From assembly GCA_002840845.1 (NCBI GenBank), contig PHCS01000002.1:62001-126000 (forward strand): a stretch of 64,000 bases of DNA, written 5' to 3'. Made by a program: the position numbers and the translations under genes. The stretch is from Betaproteobacteria bacterium HGW-Betaproteobacteria-14 (GTDB taxonomy: Bacteria > Pseudomonadota > Gammaproteobacteria > Burkholderiales > Rhodocyclaceae). Shown here in pieces: positions 47,668-57,902 of this stretch. The notes below the pieces were generated by a model. That model had not been told where the DNA came from, ran no database searches, and saw nothing but the letters and a program-made list of their open reading frames with translations. The stretch's first letter is position 1; every line of letters begins with the position of its first letter.

Positions 47668-49161
47668 GTGGAATTTAGCATAAAAAGCGGTAGCCCGGAA
47701 AAGGTACGATGCAGCTGCATCGTGGTCGGCGTGTTCGAGGCGCGCACGCTGTCGATGCCTGCCCGGAAACTGGACAAGTCCGCCGGCAGCTACTTGGCGG
47801 GCATTCTTCGCCAGGGCGACATGGAAGGAAAGGCCGGCACCACGCAGCTGTTGCACGGTACGCCGGGCATCGCAGCTGAACGCGTGCTGCTGGTCGGCCT
47901 TGGCAAGGAGGGTGATTTCGGCGAGCAGGCCTATCGAGACGCCGTTGCCACGACTGTAAAAGCCCTGAAGAACACGGGAAGCAAGGATGTCCTCATCACC
48001 TTGAGCGATTTGTCCATCGCCGGGCGCAACGCCGCCTGGAAGGTGCGTCAGGGCGTATTGGCCATCCACGACGCGCTCTATCGGGCGGATCGGCTCAAGT
48101 CGAAGAGGGATAACGACAAGCCTTCCTTGGGCGCCATATCCTTCCTCGTCGCTGGCAAGGACGCCAAGTCCGCCGCCGCCGCGCTCGCGCAGGGCGAAGC
48201 CATCGCTCAGGGCATGAACCTCACGCGAGAACTGGGCAACCTGCCGGCGAATATCTGCACGCCGACTTACCTTGCGCAGCAGGCGCAGAAACTGGCCAAG
48301 GCTTTCAAGCTGAAATGCACGGTGCTCGAGCGTGCCGGCATGGAAAAGCTTGGCATGGGCTCCCTGCTTTCGGTGGCGCGCGGCTCTCATCAGCCGCCGC
48401 AGTTCATCGTGCTGCAGTATCAAGGCGGCAAGGCCAAGGCGAAGCCCATCGTGCTTGTCGGCAAGGGCGTCACCTTCGACACCGGCGGCATCTCGCTTAA
48501 ACCCGGCGCCGAAATGGACGAGATGAAATACGACATGTCCGGCGCCGCAAGCGTGCTCGGTACCTTCCATGCCCTCGCCGCCATGAAGCTGCCCCTGAAT
48601 GTGGTCGGCCTGATTCCCGCCACGGAGAACATGCCGGGAGGAGCGGCAACCCGGCCGGGCGACATCGTCACTTCCATGTCGGGCCAGACCATCGAAATCC
48701 TCAACACCGACGCGGAAGGGCGTCTCATCCTCTGCGACGCGCTCACCTATGCCGAACGCTTCGAGCCCGACTGCGTGGTCGATGTCGCGACGCTGACCGG
48801 CGCCTGCGTCATCGCCCTCGGCGCAGTCGCCTCGGGTCTGATGGCCAACGACGACGCCCTCGCCCATTCGCTGCTGGAAGCGGGTCAAACCTCGGGCGAT
48901 CGCGCCTGGCAGTTGCCCCTGTGGGAGGATTACCAGGAAATGCTCAAGAGCAATTTTGCCGACATTCCCAACATAAGCGGCAGCCGTGCCGCGGGCACCA
49001 TTACCGGTGCCTGCTTTTTGGCGCGCTTCACGAAAAAATACCGCTGGGCACACTTGGACATCGCCGGCACGGCCTGGCGCTCAGGCAAGGACAAGGGTTC
49101 AACCGGGCGCCCGGTACCGTTGCTGGCGCATTTCCTGCTCAAGCGCGCCCGCAAACTGTGA
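47668..49161 (+). CDS. pepA: Leucyl aminopeptidase (cytosol aminopeptidase PepA)
   Basis: The 497-residue M17 peptidase has the metal ligands in VGKGVTFDTGGISLKP, the KYDMSGAASV lysine region and the signature NTDAEGRLIL. PepA removes N-terminal residues and in E. coli also binds DNA. The start is GTG with AGGAG six bases upstream; the N-terminal 160 residues are the usual macro-like domain. Confidence 0.97.
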   Translation: MEFSIKSGSPEKVRCSCIVVGVFEARTLSMPARKLDKSAGSYLAGILRQGDMEGKAGTTQLLHGTPGIAAERVLLVGLGKEGDFGEQAYRDAVATTVKALKNTGSKDVLITLSDLSIAGRNAAWKVRQGVLAIHDALYRADRLKSKRDNDKPSLGAISFLVAGKDAKSAAAALAQGEAIAQGMNLTRELGNLPANICTPTYLAQQAQKLAKAFKLKCTVLERAGMEKLGMGSLLSVARGSHQPPQFIVLQYQGGKAKAKPIVLVGKGVTFDTGGISLKPGAEMDEMKYDMSGAASVLGTFHALAAMKLPLNVVGLIPATENMPGGAATRPGDIVTSMSGQTIEILNTDAEGRLILCDALTYAERFEPDCVVDVATLTGACVIALGAVASGLMANDDALAHSLLEAGQTSGDRAWQLPLWEDYQEMLKSNFADIPNISGSRAAGTITGACFLARFTKKYRWAHLDIAGTAWRSGKDKGSTGRPVPLLAHFLLKRARKL

Positions 49162-49580
49162 CCACCATCGATTTCTACCATGGGGCAAGCGACAAGGTAC
49201 AGGCGGCCTGTCGCCTGATCGTCGAACTGCATGCCCAAGGCCGCAAGGTGCTGGTCTATGCCCGGTCCGACGCCCTGGCCACGCAGGTCGAGCGGCAACT
49301 CTGGATCCAGCCCGCGACGGGCTTCGTGCCGCATTGCCGTATCGGCGCAGCGCTAGCCGCCGAAACGCCTATCGTCATCGGCGACTCGCTGGGCGATGCG
49401 GCGCAACACGAGGTGCTGGTGAATCTCGACGGCGAATTGCCGCCAGCCTTTTCCCGCTTCGAGCATCTGGTCGAAGTCGTCGGCATGGATGAAGCCGACC
49501 GCGGACCCGCGCGTGAGCGGTTCAAGTTCTATCGCGACCGCGGCTATGCCATCACGGCGCATGACCTGAAAGGCAACTGA
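49158..49580 (+). CDS. holC: DNA polymerase III subunit chi
   Basis: The 140-residue HolC links the clamp loader to SSB. It has TIDFYHGASDKVQAACRLIVE, GRKVLVYARSDALATQVERQLW and ETPIVIGDS. The GTG start at 49158 overlaps the pepA stop. The pepA-holC-valS order is conserved. Confidence 0.92.
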   Translation: MTTIDFYHGASDKVQAACRLIVELHAQGRKVLVYARSDALATQVERQLWIQPATGFVPHCRIGAALAAETPIVIGDSLGDAAQHEVLVNLDGELPPAFSRFEHLVEVVGMDEADRGPARERFKFYRDRGYAITAHDLKGN

Positions 49581-49583
49581 ACG

Positions 49584-49988
49584 GTGAGCGACGACATCTT
49601 TGGCAAGGCGGACGCTTTGATGAGGCGCCGCGCATTTGTCGCCGGGGGTGCCCAGCCCGCCCCGCCGGCCGATGATGTGCCTGTCCTGACCGAAGTGGTC
49701 GATCCAAGCCAGGCGGTGCCGGCACTCGCTGCCGCCCTCTCGGGCGGCCCGGGCGCCGAGGACCTGGCCGAGCGCATGCGCGACCTCCTCGGCCCCCTGC
49801 CGCCGGACATCGCACGTGCCGTGGAAAACTGGCTGGTCGCCACACTGCCGCGACTGGTCGCCCGCCGTCTTGACGGCATAGCCGAGCAGGTCGCCGAGGA
49901 AGTCGGCGCGGCCCTGCGCGAGAGCCTGCCCCTGCTCATCTCGGATTTGATTCGCTCGGCCCAGGAGCGAACCAAGTCTGAAAAGTAA
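49584..49988 (+). CDS. Hypothetical protein between holC and valS
   Basis: The 134-residue protein starts with GTG three bases after holC. The N-terminal third is low complexity (Ala/Pro/Gly), the rest is helical and charged (MRDLLGPLPPDIARAVENWLVATLPRLVARRLDGIAEQVAEEVGAAL). I do not recognise a family; it seems to be a small helical protein conserved in this place in related bacteria, from memory. Confidence 0.7.
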   Translation: MSDDIFGKADALMRRRAFVAGGAQPAPPADDVPVLTEVVDPSQAVPALAAALSGGPGAEDLAERMRDLLGPLPPDIARAVENWLVATLPRLVARRLDGIAEQVAEEVGAALRESLPLLISDLIRSAQERTKSEK

Positions 49989-50021
49989 CTGGACCTGAGC
50001 CGGGCTCGCAGGGCGCTCCGG

Positions 50022-50027
50022 TATAAT
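50022..50027 (+). promoter_or_regulatory. Perfect -10 element before valS
   Basis: TATAAT stands 33 bp before the valS ATG; a matching -35 box is not clear at 16-18 bp. The predicted start near 50034 would leave a short leader. Confidence 0.45.
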
Positions 50028-50060
50028 TTCCGTTTTTCCGCCGTATTTTCCCTCTGAGCG

Positions 50061-52880
50061 ATGGAACTCGCCAAATCCTTTGAGCCTGCCGACATCGAGC
50101 GCCGCTGGTACCCGATATGGGAGTCGCGCGGCTATTTCGCCGCAGGCGCCGACACGTCCAAGACCGACAATTTCTGCATCCTGCTGCCGCCGCCCAACGT
50201 CACCGGCACGCTGCACATGGGCCACGGCTTCAATCAGACGCTGATGGACGCGCTCACCCGTTATCACCGCATGCGCGGCGACAATACGCTGTGGCAGCCG
50301 GGCACCGATCATGCCGGCATCGCCACGCAGATCGTCGTCGAGCGCCAGCTCGACGCCGAAGGCGTCTCGCGACACGATCTCGGCCGCGAGAAGTTCCTCG
50401 AGCGTGTCTGGCAATGGAAGGAATACTCGGGCGGCACCATCACGCGCCAGATGCGGCGGCTGGGCACCTCGCCCGACTGGTCGCGCGAGCGCTTCACCAT
50501 GGACGAAGGCCTCTCCAAGATCGTCACCGAGACCTTTGTGCGCCTCTTCCGGGAGGGCTTGATCTACCGCGGCAAGCGCCTGGTGAACTGGGATCCCATG
50601 CTGCTCACCGCAGTGTCCGACCTGGAGGTCGTCAGCGAGGAGGAGGACGGCTTCATGTGGGAGATCCGCTATCCGCTTGAGGATGGCAAAGGCGGATTGA
50701 TCGTCGCCACCACGCGTCCTGAAACGCTGCTGGGGGACGTCGCCGTGGCTGTGCATCCGGACGATGTTCGCTACACGGATCTGATCGGCAAGCATGTCCG
50801 CCTGCCCCTGTGCGACCGCACCATCCCGATCATTGCCGACAGCTACGTCGACAAGGAATTCGGCACCGGTTGCGTGAAGATCACGCCGGCGCATGATTTC
50901 AACGACTGGCAGGTGGGCCATCGCCACGGCTTCGCGCCGCTCTCCATCCTCACCCTGGATGCCCGCATCAACGAGCACGGCCCCGAGAAGTACCGCGGCC
51001 TGGATCGCTTCGACGCCCGCAAGGCCATCGTTGCCGACCTCGAAGCCGAGGGCCTGCTCGCCTCGGTGAAGCCGCACAAGCTGATGGTGCCGCGCGGCGA
51101 CCGCACCCATGCCGTCATCGAGCCGATGCTCACCGACCAGTGGTTCGTCGCCATGTCGAAGCACGCTGCCGATGGCACTTCTATCGCCGGCAAGGCGCTG
51201 GAATGCGTGGCTTCCGGCGAGATCCGCTTCGTGCCGGAGCAGTGGGTAAACACCTACAACCAATGGCTCAACAACATCCAGGACTGGTGCATCTCGCGCC
51301 AGCTCTGGTGGGGCCACCAGATCCCGGCCTGGCACTCGGACGACGGCCGCGTCTATGTCGCCCACGACGAGAACGAGGCCTACAGCCTCGCCCGCGCAGA
51401 CGGCTACTCGGGCGGGCTGGAACGCGACCCGGACGTGCTCGACACCTGGTACTCCTCGGCACTGTGGCCTTTCTCGACGCTCGACTGGACGCCGGAGTGG
51501 CCGCAGAAGTCGAACACCGCGCTCGACCTCTACCTGCCCTCCTCGGTGCTGGTCACCGGCTTCGACATCATCTTCTTCTGGGTGGCACGCATGGTGATGA
51601 TGACGAAGCACATCACCGGCAGGATTCCCTTCCGCGACGTCTATGTGCACGGCCTCATCCGCGACGCCGAGGGTCAGAAGATGTCGAAGTCGAAGGGCAA
51701 CGTGCTCGACCCGATCGATCTCATCGATGGCATCGAACTCGACGCCCTGGTGGAGAAGCGCACCAGCGGCCTGATGAACCCGAAGCAGGCGGCGCAGATC
51801 GAGAAGCGCACACGCAAGGAGTTCCCCGGCGGCATTCCCGGCTTCGGCACCGATGCCCTGCGCTTCACCTTCGCCTCGCTCGCCTCGCCCGGCCGCGACA
51901 TCAAGTTCGACATGGGCCGCTGCGAGGGCTACCGCAACTTCTGCAACAAGCTGTGGAACGCCACGCGCTTCGTGCTGATGAACTGCGAGGGACAGGACTG
52001 CGGCCTTGCGCCCAACGTAAACCCGGGCTCCGAAGCCTGCAATGGCGCCTACCTCGACTTCTCGTCTGCTGACCGCTGGATCGTCAGCCGCCTGCAGCGC
52101 ACCGAGGCCGAGGTGGCGCAGCATTTCGCAGACTATCGCTTCGACCTGCTTGCGCGCGCCATCTACGAGTTCGTCTGGGACGAATACTGCGACTGGTACC
52201 TCGAGCTGGCCAAGGTGCAGATCCAGAGCGGCGGCGAGGCACAGCAGCGCGCCACGCGCCGCACGCTGGTACGCGTGCTCGAATCCATGCTGCGCATGGC
52301 GCACCCACTGATTCCCTTCATCACCGAGGAACTGTGGCAGAAAGTCGCCCCTGTGGCGGGACGTGCAGGCGAGAGCATCATGCTGCAGCCCTATCCGGCG
52401 GCGGAACTGTCGCGCATCGACGAGAAGGCCGAGGCGGCTATCCAAATGCTCAAGGACATGATCAACGCCTGCCGCAGCCTGCGCGGCGAAATGAACCTCT
52501 CGCCTGCGCAGAAAGTGCCGCTGCTCGCCGCTGGCGACACTGCCAAAGTGACAACCTACGCCCCCTACCTCGCCGCGCTGGCGCGACTGTCGGAGGTGAC
52601 GCCCACCGGCGCCGAACTGCCGGCCGGGGACGCTCCGGTGCAGATCGTCGGCGATTTCCGCCTGATGCTGAAAATCGAAATCGACGTCGCGGCCGAACGC
52701 GAGCGGCTCGGCAAGGAACTCGCCCGCGTCGAAGGCGAGATTGCCAAGGCGAATGCCAAGCTCGGCAACCCCGGCTTCGTCGAGCGCGCGCCCGCTGCCG
52801 TGGTGTCGCAGGAGAGAGCGCGGCTGGCGAACTTCGGCACCCTTGCCGAGAAGCTGCGTGCCCAGCTGGCCAGACTATGA
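50061..52880 (+). CDS. valS: Valyl-tRNA synthetase
   Basis: The 939-residue class I synthetase has HIGH as HMGHGF (about 53), the editing region [18 protein letters not shown] in [10 protein letters not shown], and a C-terminal coiled coil (about 875-939) typical of ValRS. ATG 50061 gives the usual [13 protein letters not shown] start. Confidence 0.97.
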   Translation: MELAKSFEPADIERRWYPIWESRGYFAAGADTSKTDNFCILLPPPNVTGTLHMGHGFNQTLMDALTRYHRMRGDNTLWQPGTDHAGIATQIVVERQLDAEGVSRHDLGREKFLERVWQWKEYSGGTITRQMRRLGTSPDWSRERFTMDEGLSKIVTETFVRLFREGLIYRGKRLVNWDPMLLTAVSDLEVVSEEEDGFMWEIRYPLEDGKGGLIVATTRPETLLGDVAVAVHPDDVRYTDLIGKHVRLPLCDRTIPIIADSYVDKEFGTGCVKITPAHDFNDWQVGHRHGFAPLSILTLDARINEHGPEKYRGLDRFDARKAIVADLEAEGLLASVKPHKLMVPRGDRTHAVIEPMLTDQWFVAMSKHAADGTSIAGKALECVASGEIRFVPEQWVNTYNQWLNNIQDWCISRQLWWGHQIPAWHSDDGRVYVAHDENEAYSLARADGYSGGLERDPDVLDTWYSSALWPFSTLDWTPEWPQKSNTALDLYLPSSVLVTGFDIIFFWVARMVMMTKHITGRIPFRDVYVHGLIRDAEGQKMSKSKGNVLDPIDLIDGIELDALVEKRTSGLMNPKQAAQIEKRTRKEFPGGIPGFGTDALRFTFASLASPGRDIKFDMGRCEGYRNFCNKLWNATRFVLMNCEGQDCGLAPNVNPGSEACNGAYLDFSSADRWIVSRLQRTEAEVAQHFADYRFDLLARAIYEFVWDEYCDWYLELAKVQIQSGGEAQQRATRRTLVRVLESMLRMAHPLIPFITEELWQKVAPVAGRAGESIMLQPYPAAELSRIDEKAEAAIQMLKDMINACRSLRGEMNLSPAQKVPLLAAGDTAKVTTYAPYLAALARLSEVTPTGAELPAGDAPVQIVGDFRLMLKIEIDVAAERERLGKELARVEGEIAKANAKLGNPGFVERAPAAVVSQERARLANFGTLAEKLRAQLARL

Positions 52881-52896
52881 CCGTGGTCGCCGCTTT

Positions 52897-52969
52897 GTCA
52901 TCCCCGCGGAAGCGGGGATCCAGAACGGCCTGCGCAGTCTCCATGGATTCCCGCTTCCGCGGGAATGAC
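52897..52969. repeat. Inverted-repeat element of the CCCGC(G)AAGCGGG type
   Basis: Two palindromes, one around CATCCCCGCGGAAGCGGGGAT and one around ATTCCCGCTTCCGCGGGAAT, stand in opposite orientation about 20 bp apart. Elements of this sort are common repeats in proteobacterial genomes. It fills the gap between valS and the MFS gene. Confidence 0.8.
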
Positions 52970-52977
52970 AATACAGA

Positions 52978-54210
52978 GTGAAGCACCTCCTGCGCGCCCT
53001 CGCCCAGCGCAACTTCCGCCTCTATTTCCTTGGCCAGAGCGCCTCTTTCGTCGGCACCTGGATGCAGCAGATCGCGCTGGCCTGGCTGATCTATCGCCTT
53101 ACCGGCTCGCCCTTCATGCTAGGCCTGACCGCCTTCGCCGGCAATATCCCGATCCTCTTCCTCGCCCCGTTCGGGGGCGTCTGGTCCGACCGCCTCAACC
53201 GCCGCCGCGCCATGCTGCTCACGCAATCGCTGTCGCTGCTTCAGGCCGCCGTGCTGGCGGGGCTGACTTTCGCCGGACGCATCGAGGTGTGGCATCTGCT
53301 GAGCGCGGCGACCTTTCTCGGCTTCGTCAACGCATTCGACACGCCGCTGCGCCAGGCTTTCCTTCTGGAAATGGTGGGTTCGCGGGAAAACCTGCCAAAC
53401 GCCATCGCGCTCAATTCACTGATGATGAACGGCTCCCGCCTGGTCGGACCGGCGCTGGCCGGCGTGGTGTTGGCCGCAGCGGGGGAAGCCTGGTGCTTCC
53501 TCCTCAACGCTGCATCCTACCTGGCCATGCTCGCCGCGCTCGCCACCATGCGGCTGCCGCCCTCGCCGCCACCGCGAAGCGGCCAGAACTGGCTGGCCGG
53601 GTTGCGGGAGGCGGTGCATTTCGCATGGAGTTTCAAACCGAGCCGCTACCTGATTGGTCTGGTGGCGCTCGTCAGCTTTGTGGCCACGCCTTACGCTTCA
53701 CTGATGCCGGTGTTCGCGCGTGACGTGCTGGGTGGAGACGCCAGCACACTGGGGCTTCTCGTCGGCGCATCGGGCGCCGGCGCCATGGCCGGCGTGCTGT
53801 ATCTCGCCGGTCGGCGCGGCGCGGCGGGACTGGAGCGACTGATCGCCTTCGCCGGCGTCTGTGCCGGCATGGGGCTCATCCTGTTTTCTCAGTCGAGCAC
53901 GCTCTGGCTTTCGCTGGCTGTGCTGCCGCTGGTCGGCTTCGGCATCATCAGCATCGCCGCTTCCGTCAACACCGTCCTGCAACTGGTGGCGCCGGACGCC
54001 ATGCGCGGAAGGCTGGTAAGCCTGCACATCGCCGCCTTCCTCGGCGTGATGCCGGTCGGCTCGCTCGTCTTCGGCCTGCTCGCCGAGCGCTTCGGCGCTG
54101 CCGCCATGGTGACGGCTGGCGGCACGCTATGCCTCATCGGCGCGCTCCGCTTCGCCACCCGGCTGGAAGTCATGCGGGACCTGCTGGCGCCTCACTACGC
54201 GCAGCGCTGA
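52978..54210 (+). CDS. MFS transporter (EntS-like exporter family)
   Basis: The 410-residue protein has 12 membrane segments and the MFS family 3 pattern: NFRLYFLGQSASFVGTWMQ, GGVWSDRLNRRRAM (motif A) and LPNAIALNSLMMNGSRLVGPALAG. The family includes enterobactin exporter EntS and many uncharacterised exporters; no substrate can be assigned. The start is GTG right after the repeat element. It converges with the next gene. Confidence 0.88.
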   Translation: MKHLLRALAQRNFRLYFLGQSASFVGTWMQQIALAWLIYRLTGSPFMLGLTAFAGNIPILFLAPFGGVWSDRLNRRRAMLLTQSLSLLQAAVLAGLTFAGRIEVWHLLSAATFLGFVNAFDTPLRQAFLLEMVGSRENLPNAIALNSLMMNGSRLVGPALAGVVLAAAGEAWCFLLNAASYLAMLAALATMRLPPSPPPRSGQNWLAGLREAVHFAWSFKPSRYLIGLVALVSFVATPYASLMPVFARDVLGGDASTLGLLVGASGAGAMAGVLYLAGRRGAAGLERLIAFAGVCAGMGLILFSQSSTLWLSLAVLPLVGFGIISIAASVNTVLQLVAPDAMRGRLVSLHIAAFLGVMPVGSLVFGLLAERFGAAAMVTAGGTLCLIGALRFATRLEVMRDLLAPHYAQR

Positions 54211-54216
54211 AACCGG

Positions 54217-55128
54217 TCAGCGCGCGTCCTTCTTGCCGCCTGAGGTGAGCGCCAGCGCCTCGCGGATCGCCTCCGGCGACTTCATGATGTTCATGAAGCT
54301 GTTCGCCCCCATCATCGACAGGTCGGGGAAACTGATGGCGATGCGGAAGCGGGCGTACAGCGCATACACCTTGTTGTCCGAGACCAGGATGTCGTAGGGC
54401 AGGTGTGCAGTCGACTTGACGTCCCTGAAGTCGATCTCGCTCATGATGTACTTGTCGTCCATGAACTTTCCGGCATCGCCCTCGCCTTTCATGGCGACAC
54501 CGAACAGGGATTCCTTCTTGCCGGCGACGTCGACGCGGTAGACCTTGGTCACGCCCTGCTTGCCGGCGGCGAGGCCGGCTTCCACCGCCTTGATGGCCTC
54601 TTCGTAGCTGGCGTACTTGGCGAACTCGTTCGGCTCGTCAAAGTATTCCATGCCGAAGGTGTAGTGGTACTTGCGCAGCTGCGACGCCGTCAGTCCCTTG
54701 GCGCCATACTCCTCGACCTTGCCCAGCGCCGCCTGCAGTTTCGCTGCCGTCTCCTTCAGGTCGCCCGCCATGCGGTAGGCGTTCGCCAGATAGACCGGAT
54801 TGGTGTAGGCCACCTGCACGTCGTTGCCGACCTTGGTGACGGACACGCGCTGCGCGGCGCCAAAGCCACCGTGTTCGGACTTGGCTGCCGTGCTGCGCAT
54901 CTCGTCGTTGGTCACGGCGATGACCGTGGCGTTGGGATAGGGCGAATAGCTGCCGGCGATGGTAAAGCCGTTCTGCGTCAGCTTCGCCTTGGCGGCCTCG
55001 ACCGCCTGCGCCACCTCACCCGGGCCCTTCGAGCCCAGCACGAACGGCTTCAGCACCGCATCCTGCGCCAAGACTGCACCGCTGATGCCGAATAACAGGC
55101 AAAGCACTCCCCTGAGAATCGCTCTCAT
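54217..55128 (-). CDS. Exported DUF302-like protein
   Basis: The 303-residue protein has a signal peptide (LRGVLCLLFGISGAVLAQ) and two regions with the DUF302 flavour (VEAAKAKLTQNGFTIAGSYSPYP, ATVIAVTNDEM; later RKYHYTFGMEYFDEPNEFAKYASYEEA). Function is not known; related genes often lie near sulfur or copper stress genes. It lies just after fadL in the same direction. Confidence 0.65.
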   Translation of the reverse strand: MRAILRGVLCLLFGISGAVLAQDAVLKPFVLGSKGPGEVAQAVEAAKAKLTQNGFTIAGSYSPYPNATVIAVTNDEMRSTAAKSEHGGFGAAQRVSVTKVGNDVQVAYTNPVYLANAYRMAGDLKETAAKLQAALGKVEEYGAKGLTASQLRKYHYTFGMEYFDEPNEFAKYASYEEAIKAVEAGLAAGKQGVTKVYRVDVAGKKESLFGVAMKGEGDAGKFMDDKYIMSEIDFRDVKSTAHLPYDILVSDNKVYALYARFRIAISFPDLSMMGANSFMNIMKSPEAIREALALTSGGKKDAR

Positions 55129-55172
55129 GATTTTTCTCCTTTGGTTGTCAGTTGCTTATTGGAATGGAAACA

Positions 55173-55207
55173 AAAGAGGCTGCAGCGATCACGCCTGCAG
55201 CCTCTTT
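55173..55207 (-). terminator. Terminator downstream of fadL
   Basis: A 13-bp perfect stem, AAAGAGGCTGCAG with its complement, has a 9-nt loop. T runs follow on both strands (TTTTG on the minus strand, a longer run on the plus strand). It separates fadL from the DUF302-like gene. Confidence 0.85.
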
Positions 55208-55233
55208 TTTTACTTCATGATGAAACTTGCAAC

Positions 55234-56616
55234 TTAGAACTTCATGCCATAAGCGATGCCCAGTGCGTTCTGGTACATCTGGATTTTCTCGTTGCCAGCA
55301 GCTACCCCGAAACGATTAAACAAGCTCGCTCCACTGACCGACTCCTTGAAGGCGTGCATATAAGACATCGTCAGTTCGGAATCCTTGCTTACATTGTAGG
55401 TAAATCCAAGCGTGATGTGATCCTTGATCACGCCTGGCGCAATCATGTTGAAAGTCACATCGCGACTCTTGATGGGGTTGTCCCCATGGTTGTAGCCGGC
55501 ACGCAGAGTCAGATTCGAGTTGTACTGATACTCGACGCCGAGCTTGAATACATTCACGTCCGACCAGCCGAAACCGCGACAGCTTCCGCATCCCAGAGAA
55601 CCTACTGTAAAGCCCGTTCCAGCTACGGAGTTGCCAATATTGGTACTCGGGTTTGACACAGAATCGATTCCCGAATAGTTGATTCGCTGGTAATCCATTG
55701 CAATCATCAAGGCAGGAGTTGCTTTGATCGCTATGCCGAGATTGAAGTTTTCCGGCATATCGAAATCACCGCGTTCGGCAAACAAGTCCTTGTACTTGTC
55801 GAATTTGCTCATCCGCATTCTGGTAGCGTAGGCTGCACCGACAGTAACTGAATCCGAAAGCTTGCCAATCCAGCCAAGACGCAAGCCAAATCCATGCGAA
55901 CTGTCATAGCCGTTGTTGGTCAGGTTGTTATTTGTAGCAAAGGTCCCGGGCGAAGGTGTAAAACCCTGGAATCCATCGAGACCTTTGGCCTTGAAGCGCT
56001 GATAACCGATTAGGGGGGAAATGCCAATTGAATGCGCTTTGTTGAGTTTCATGGAGAAGGTGGGCGCGATGACTAACTGCATCAGGTCAACGCCTAGTCG
56101 GCCTGTGCCACAAAGGGCGTTATAGGACGTTGCGCCAGCCGCAACAGCAGTCCCGTTAAAGCCATCGCACACTGTATCGACGACGCCGGGCACACCTGCA
56201 GAAATCTGCCCACCCGGGTAATCCGTGTTCATTCCCCCGTTGCCATAGACGGTCACGCCCAAAGCCATGTTCCAGCCGAGCATCTTGTTATAGCCGAACT
56301 CGGGAACAGCAAAAAGATTGCTGCCGCTATCTACGCTTCCACCGGTGTTGATTCCGGCGGCACTGCCGGTGCGCTGAATACTTCTTTCAGGACTGAAAAG
56401 ATCCACACCTACATCCAGTCTGTCGCCTGCCCAGACCATGCTCGCGGGGTTATTGGCGCCGCCAAAGGTATCTCCCGTCACTGCCGTTGCGGCCCCGCCC
56501 ATACCTTTGGCCTTCATGCCGTAGCCGTGTGAGAAATAGCCGTTGGTGGCCCATGCCATGCCCGGAACCGTCAGGCCTGCAACCGCCATCACGCCAAGAA
56601 TTCTTTTCAGTTTCAT
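55234..56616 (-). CDS. FadL/OmpP1/TodX family outer membrane transporter
   Basis: This beta-barrel takes up long-chain fatty acids or aromatic hydrocarbons. The 460-residue protein has a signal peptide (LGVMAVAGLTVPGMAWA), the N-terminal hatch sequence ATNGYFSHGYGMKAKGMGGAATA (a FadL mark with NPA in ANNPASMVW), many amphipathic strands and C-terminal AYGMKF. FadL and TodX functions cannot be told apart here. ATG 56616 follows a GGGGGCAAGG region. Confidence 0.88.
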   Translation of the reverse strand: MKLKRILGVMAVAGLTVPGMAWATNGYFSHGYGMKAKGMGGAATAVTGDTFGGANNPASMVWAGDRLDVGVDLFSPERSIQRTGSAAGINTGGSVDSGSNLFAVPEFGYNKMLGWNMALGVTVYGNGGMNTDYPGGQISAGVPGVVDTVCDGFNGTAVAAGATSYNALCGTGRLGVDLMQLVIAPTFSMKLNKAHSIGISPLIGYQRFKAKGLDGFQGFTPSPGTFATNNNLTNNGYDSSHGFGLRLGWIGKLSDSVTVGAAYATRMRMSKFDKYKDLFAERGDFDMPENFNLGIAIKATPALMIAMDYQRINYSGIDSVSNPSTNIGNSVAGTGFTVGSLGCGSCRGFGWSDVNVFKLGVEYQYNSNLTLRAGYNHGDNPIKSRDVTFNMIAPGVIKDHITLGFTYNVSKDSELTMSYMHAFKESVSGASLFNRFGVAAGNEKIQMYQNALGIAYGMKF

Positions 56617-56743
56617 CCCCTTGCCCCCTCTAATGAATAGCAATCTTGCTATGGTAAATATCATCCTCTAAATCACTGAATGCAAATATTCTCTTATTCT
56701 CATCCAGCAAAATACATATCAACGTTGCATAAAAGCAACACCG

Positions 56744-57349
56744 TTACATATACAAACTGACATCCGCCTGCTGCGCCATCGGCAGGAACGTCGCCGCGCC
56801 GCAGTATTCCTTCACTTCCGGTATGAAATCGTCGCGCGTGAAGCCGAACAGGTCGACTGTCATCTGGCAGCCGATCATCTCCACGCCGGCCTCGACGCAG
56901 AGGCTGCGCAGTTCCGAAATGTCTGCGACGCCATTGTTCTTGATGGTCTGCTTCATGAGCATGGTCGCCACCGACTCGAAGCCGGGGATGCCGGCCTGAA
57001 TGAGGTTCGGGATGTTCCAGTTGAGGCTCTTGAACCAGTCCGGGCCGAAAGGCATTTTCATCGGCATGCCGGGATTGCCCAGCGGGCTCACCTTCAGGTC
57101 GCTGATGTCCTTCTTGAGCAGGTTGAGGCCGTAGAAGGTGCAGAAGATCGACACGTTCCAGCCCAATGCGGCAGCCGTCGAGCCGAGGATGAAGGGCGGA
57201 TAAGCCCAGTCGAGCGTGCCCTTGGTGGCGATGATGGTCATCGAGGGGGTTTTGGCAGCCCTGATTTCCTCGAGTTTCTGCGGAAGAATTTCATCTAGGC
57301 GCTGTCGGATCAGCGCATCCAGGGCGGCATTGTCTGCTGGCATGTTCAT
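56744..57349 (-). CDS. dsrE2: DsrE/DsrF-like family protein, DsrE2 type
   Basis: The 201-residue protein has the DsrE fold: TIIATKGTLDWAYPPFILGSTAAALGWNVSIFCTFYGL, then two conserved cysteine sites LCVEAGVEMIGCQMTVDLFG. DsrE2 proteins bind sulfur and hand it to TusA in cytoplasmic sulfur oxidation. Family members with a membrane segment exist; here one moderately hydrophobic stretch is present (about 46-75). The upstream tusA and soe genes support this role. Start ATG with AAGGAGG upstream. Confidence 0.85.
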   Translation of the reverse strand: MNMPADNAALDALIRQRLDEILPQKLEEIRAAKTPSMTIIATKGTLDWAYPPFILGSTAAALGWNVSIFCTFYGLNLLKKDISDLKVSPLGNPGMPMKMPFGPDWFKSLNWNIPNLIQAGIPGFESVATMLMKQTIKNNGVADISELRSLCVEAGVEMIGCQMTVDLFGFTRDDFIPEVKEYCGAATFLPMAQQADVSLYM

Positions 57350-57448
57350 GTGTCTATCCTCCTTGGCAGGACCTGCAAGGCTGTTCAGCAGCGGCCTTGT
57401 CTTAGGTATTAATGAATAATAATGTTCTAAAGTTCATGTATCAGCCAG

Positions 57449-57475
57449 TTGAAATAATTTATCGGCCAATTTCAA
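57449..57475. promoter_or_regulatory. Dyad upstream of dsrE2
   Basis: TTGAAAT (57449-57455) and ATTTCAA (57469-57475) form a 7-bp inverted repeat with a 13-bp spacer, about 100 bp before dsrE2. It may be a regulator site; the binding protein is not known. It does not fit FNR. Confidence 0.35.
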
Positions 57476-57509
57476 GAACATATGTTGCACCGCAAGAAGC
57501 GGCAGGGTG

Positions 57510-57537
57510 AGCGGCAGCCGTGGAATCGGCTGCCGCT
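57510..57537 (-). terminator. Hairpin just after tusA
   Basis: AGCGGCAGCCG and CGGCTGCCGCT form an 11-bp stem with a 6-nt loop 10 bp after the tusA stop. No T tract follows, so termination is uncertain. Confidence 0.45.
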
Positions 57538-57547
57538 TGAAGGGGAA

Positions 57548-57775
57548 TTACTTGCGCTTGATGAAAAACTCGTATTCCTTGCCCTTCTCCGCGGTCGAGA
57601 GGAGCTCATTTCCGGTCTGCTTGGCGAAGGCGGCAAAATCCTTCACGGAACCGGGGTCGGTGGCCATGATGCGCAGCACCTGGCCGCTCGTCATGTCCGC
57701 CAGCGCCTTCTTGGCGCGCAGAATCGGTAGTGGGCAATTCAGCCCCTTGGCATCCAGTTCCTTGTCGAAATTCAT
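57548..57775 (-). CDS. tusA: TusA family sulfur carrier protein
   Basis: The 75-residue protein carries the persulfide cysteine in GLNCPLPILRAKKAL (Cys14, CPxP) and the family end LRIMATDPGSVKDF. TusA passes sulfane sulfur between DsrE2, rhodaneses and oxidising enzymes. It is next to dsrE2 and downstream of soeC. Confidence 0.92.
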   Translation of the reverse strand: MNFDKELDAKGLNCPLPILRAKKALADMTSGQVLRIMATDPGSVKDFAAFAKQTGNELLSTAEKGKEYEFFIKRK

Positions 57776-57902
57776 TTCAGTATCTCCTCGGTGATTTGAT
57801 CTTAGCTCACGAAACTTCAGCCATGGCTAATATACTTTTGCGTGGCGCTCCGCGCAACCCGTTGCTGATAGTCAAAAACATCGAATTTCTTTCTCCCGCC
57901 AT

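Noticed and set aside
49353-52445. 1030-codon minus-strand open frame across valS
   Set aside because: Antisense to valS and holC with no recognisable motif.
52965-53723. 252-codon frame overlapping the start of the MFS gene
   Set aside because: It is a frame-shifted reading of the same DNA, Arg/Pro/Ala rich, while the MFS frame has clear motifs and membrane helices.
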